Shown: one piece after another, positions 62,708-64,000 of the stretch
Position numbering within the stretch: the stretch's first letter is position 1
How the letters are laid out: every line of letters begins with the position of its first letter
Assembly: GCA_018857735.1 (NCBI GenBank)
Contig: JABMCL010000767.1
Location: 40,001 to 104,000 of the forward strand
Source of the DNA: Alviniconcha marisindica
Lineage: Eukaryota > Mollusca > Gastropoda > Provannidae
Direction: 5' to 3'
DNA: 64,000 nt
Position numbers and translations under genes: made by a program
Notes under the pieces: generated by a model
What the model was told of the DNA's origin: nothing
The model's input: the letters and a program-made list of their open reading frames with translations, nothing else
Database searches by the model: none

Positions 62708-62928
62708 AACCTACATGTACAGTGTATATGGGTGTTTATACATGTACAGTGTATATGGGTGTTTATACATGTACAGTGTATAGGGGTGTTTATACATGTA
62801 CAGTGTATATGGGTGTTTATACATGTACAGTGTATAGGGGTGTTTATGCATGTACAGTGTATAGGGGTGTTTATACATGTACAGTGTATAGGGGTGTTTA
62901 TACATGTACAGTGTATAGGGGTGTTTAT
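62708..62928. repeat. 27-bp minisatellite
   Basis: Eight copies of gtacagtgtatatgggtgtt plus tatacat. Period is nine codons, so frames stay open on both strands. Confidence 0.96.
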
Positions 62929-63124
62929 AAAGGAAGGTGAGAAACTGCGCCTTGTGTGGAACTGGTCTGACCATCCCTTCACAGACTAACACCTCATCTT
63001 CATCATTTGCCTGCGTTCACTATATCTCTCTCCTACCCACAGCTACACCCCACAAGGGCATTACTTACCAAAACACATAATCCTTCAGACTATGAATGTC
63101 TCCCTCTTTCTAATTTCACCACGA

Positions 63125-63215
63125 ACAGATTGGGCAGACACCTGAATGTTTCACACACCGTTCCGATTTCACCCTGAACAGATTGGGCAATGACACAGAA
63201 CTAACACCTGAATGT
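63125..63215. repeat. Tandem duplication, two copies
   Basis: gaacagattgggca and cacctgaatgtttcacacac occur twice. Confidence 0.85.
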
Positions 63216-63289
63216 TTCACGCACCAAATTCAACAGGCACTTAAAGGGCACACATCTTGACCTGCTCACACACCTCTCAGTTGTGTACA

Positions 63290-63470
63290 AAGTCAGGTCT
63301 GTTGGTGTGTTCAACTCTTCATTCTTTCATCAGTCCCATTCAAAGTCAGGTCAGTTTCTGTGTTCAACTCTTCATTCTTTCATCAGTCCCATTCAAGGTC
63401 AGGTCTGTTTCTGTGTTCACCTCTTCATTCTTTCATCAGTCCCATTCAAAGTCAGGTCTGTTTCTGTGTC
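63290..63470. repeat. 53-bp minisatellite
   Basis: Three and a half copies of gtgttcaactcttcattctt, tcatcagtcccattcaaagt and caggtctgtttct. Confidence 0.95.
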
Positions 63471-63825
63471 ACTTCCATTCCTTCAAAATTCGCATCCAAA
63501 GTTATTTCTGTGTCTGTGGCCTTTTCTCCTCAACAAACACTTCCCCAGACAAGCACCAGGAGTTTGTTGCCCTGACAACAGTTTTGGCCTGACGACCTGT
63601 TCACACTGGATACTTCAGATCTCAGCATACACACCTGAAGCTCAACCAGTGTCATGTAGCCTTGCAATGCATTGCATTGCACACATTAGAATGGATAACG
63701 GCCTGGATATCTTTCAAATCACATCTTCACAAACTGTCTGAAAAATTGACAAGCGCTTGATGTCTGCCTCAAAATCCAGCTCACTCCACAGATGATTGGA
63801 TTATGCCCCTTGGGTGTGCAATGCC

Positions 63826-64000
63826 CCTGATGCGAGTTCATCAAACCACCAGTGATGTATGTGAGTTCATCAAACCACCAGTGAGGTATGCAAGTTCATC
63901 AAACCACCAGTGATGTATGCAAGTTCATCAAACCACCAGTGATGTATGCAAGTTCACCAAACCACCCGTGATGTATGCAAGTTCGGTAAATCACCAGCGA
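63826..64000. repeat. About 31-bp minisatellite, cut by window end
   Basis: Five or more copies of gcaagttcatcaaaccacca plus gtgatgtat continue past the end of the window. Confidence 0.93.

Overview
This is eukaryotic DNA. It carries most of one large, intron-rich gene on the + strand and about 12 kb of DNA beyond its 3' end. No prokaryotic features are present: no operons, ribosome binding sites or CRISPR arrays. Thirty exons between 1371 and 51109 join with consistent intron phases into one open reading frame of 1,251 codons ending in TGA. Exon order and sequence match my recollection of animal CFAP74 (cilia- and flagella-associated protein 74; FAP74 in Chlamydomonas), an ASH/MSP-like domain protein of the C1d projection of the axonemal central pair. 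The N-terminal part of the gene lies before base 1. The host is an animal with motile cilia or flagella. The style of dispersed repeats and the minisatellite load suggest a mollusc, perhaps a caenogastropod; this species guess is an inference.

Layout: 1-1370 is intronic minisatellite. 1371-15918 holds exons 1-15 (numbered within this window). 15919-20043 is intron 15, a run of five successive tandem arrays. 20044-20990 holds exons 16-17. 20991-26771 is intron 17, with a 3.7-kb satellite that appears to have grown out of a tRNA-derived SINE. 26772-37553 holds exons 18-27. 37554-47754 is intron 27 (10.2 kb), almost entirely tandem arrays. 47755-51109 holds exons 28-30, followed by a 3' UTR with a polyadenylation signal at 52233. 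From about 52.3 to 64 kb I find no coding exon, only minisatellites, a few dispersed elements and AT-richer DNA. Many arrays there are C/A-rich on the + strand, the opposite of most CFAP74 introns, which hints at minus-strand transcription.

The most striking feature is how the repeats relate to splicing. At least nine minisatellites have units that copy an exon-intron junction of this gene: the end of an exon plus its 5' splice site, or a 3' splice site plus the start of the exon. The clearest is at 13073-14372, where a 36-bp unit (12 codons) repeats exon end plus donor about 36 times. The first 26 donors are all in frame and no stop lies between them, so alternative donor choice could insert multiples of 12 residues into the protein. 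Another array holds eleven decoy copies of an acceptor plus 16 exon bases. Junction capture by tandem duplication appears to be a recurring process at this locus.

Three dispersed repeat families (A, a tRNA-derived SINE; B; C) recur within the window, and a separate tRNA-like element lies at 20480-20560. All exon calls rest on reading splice sites, phase continuity and remembered homology; no alignment was run.
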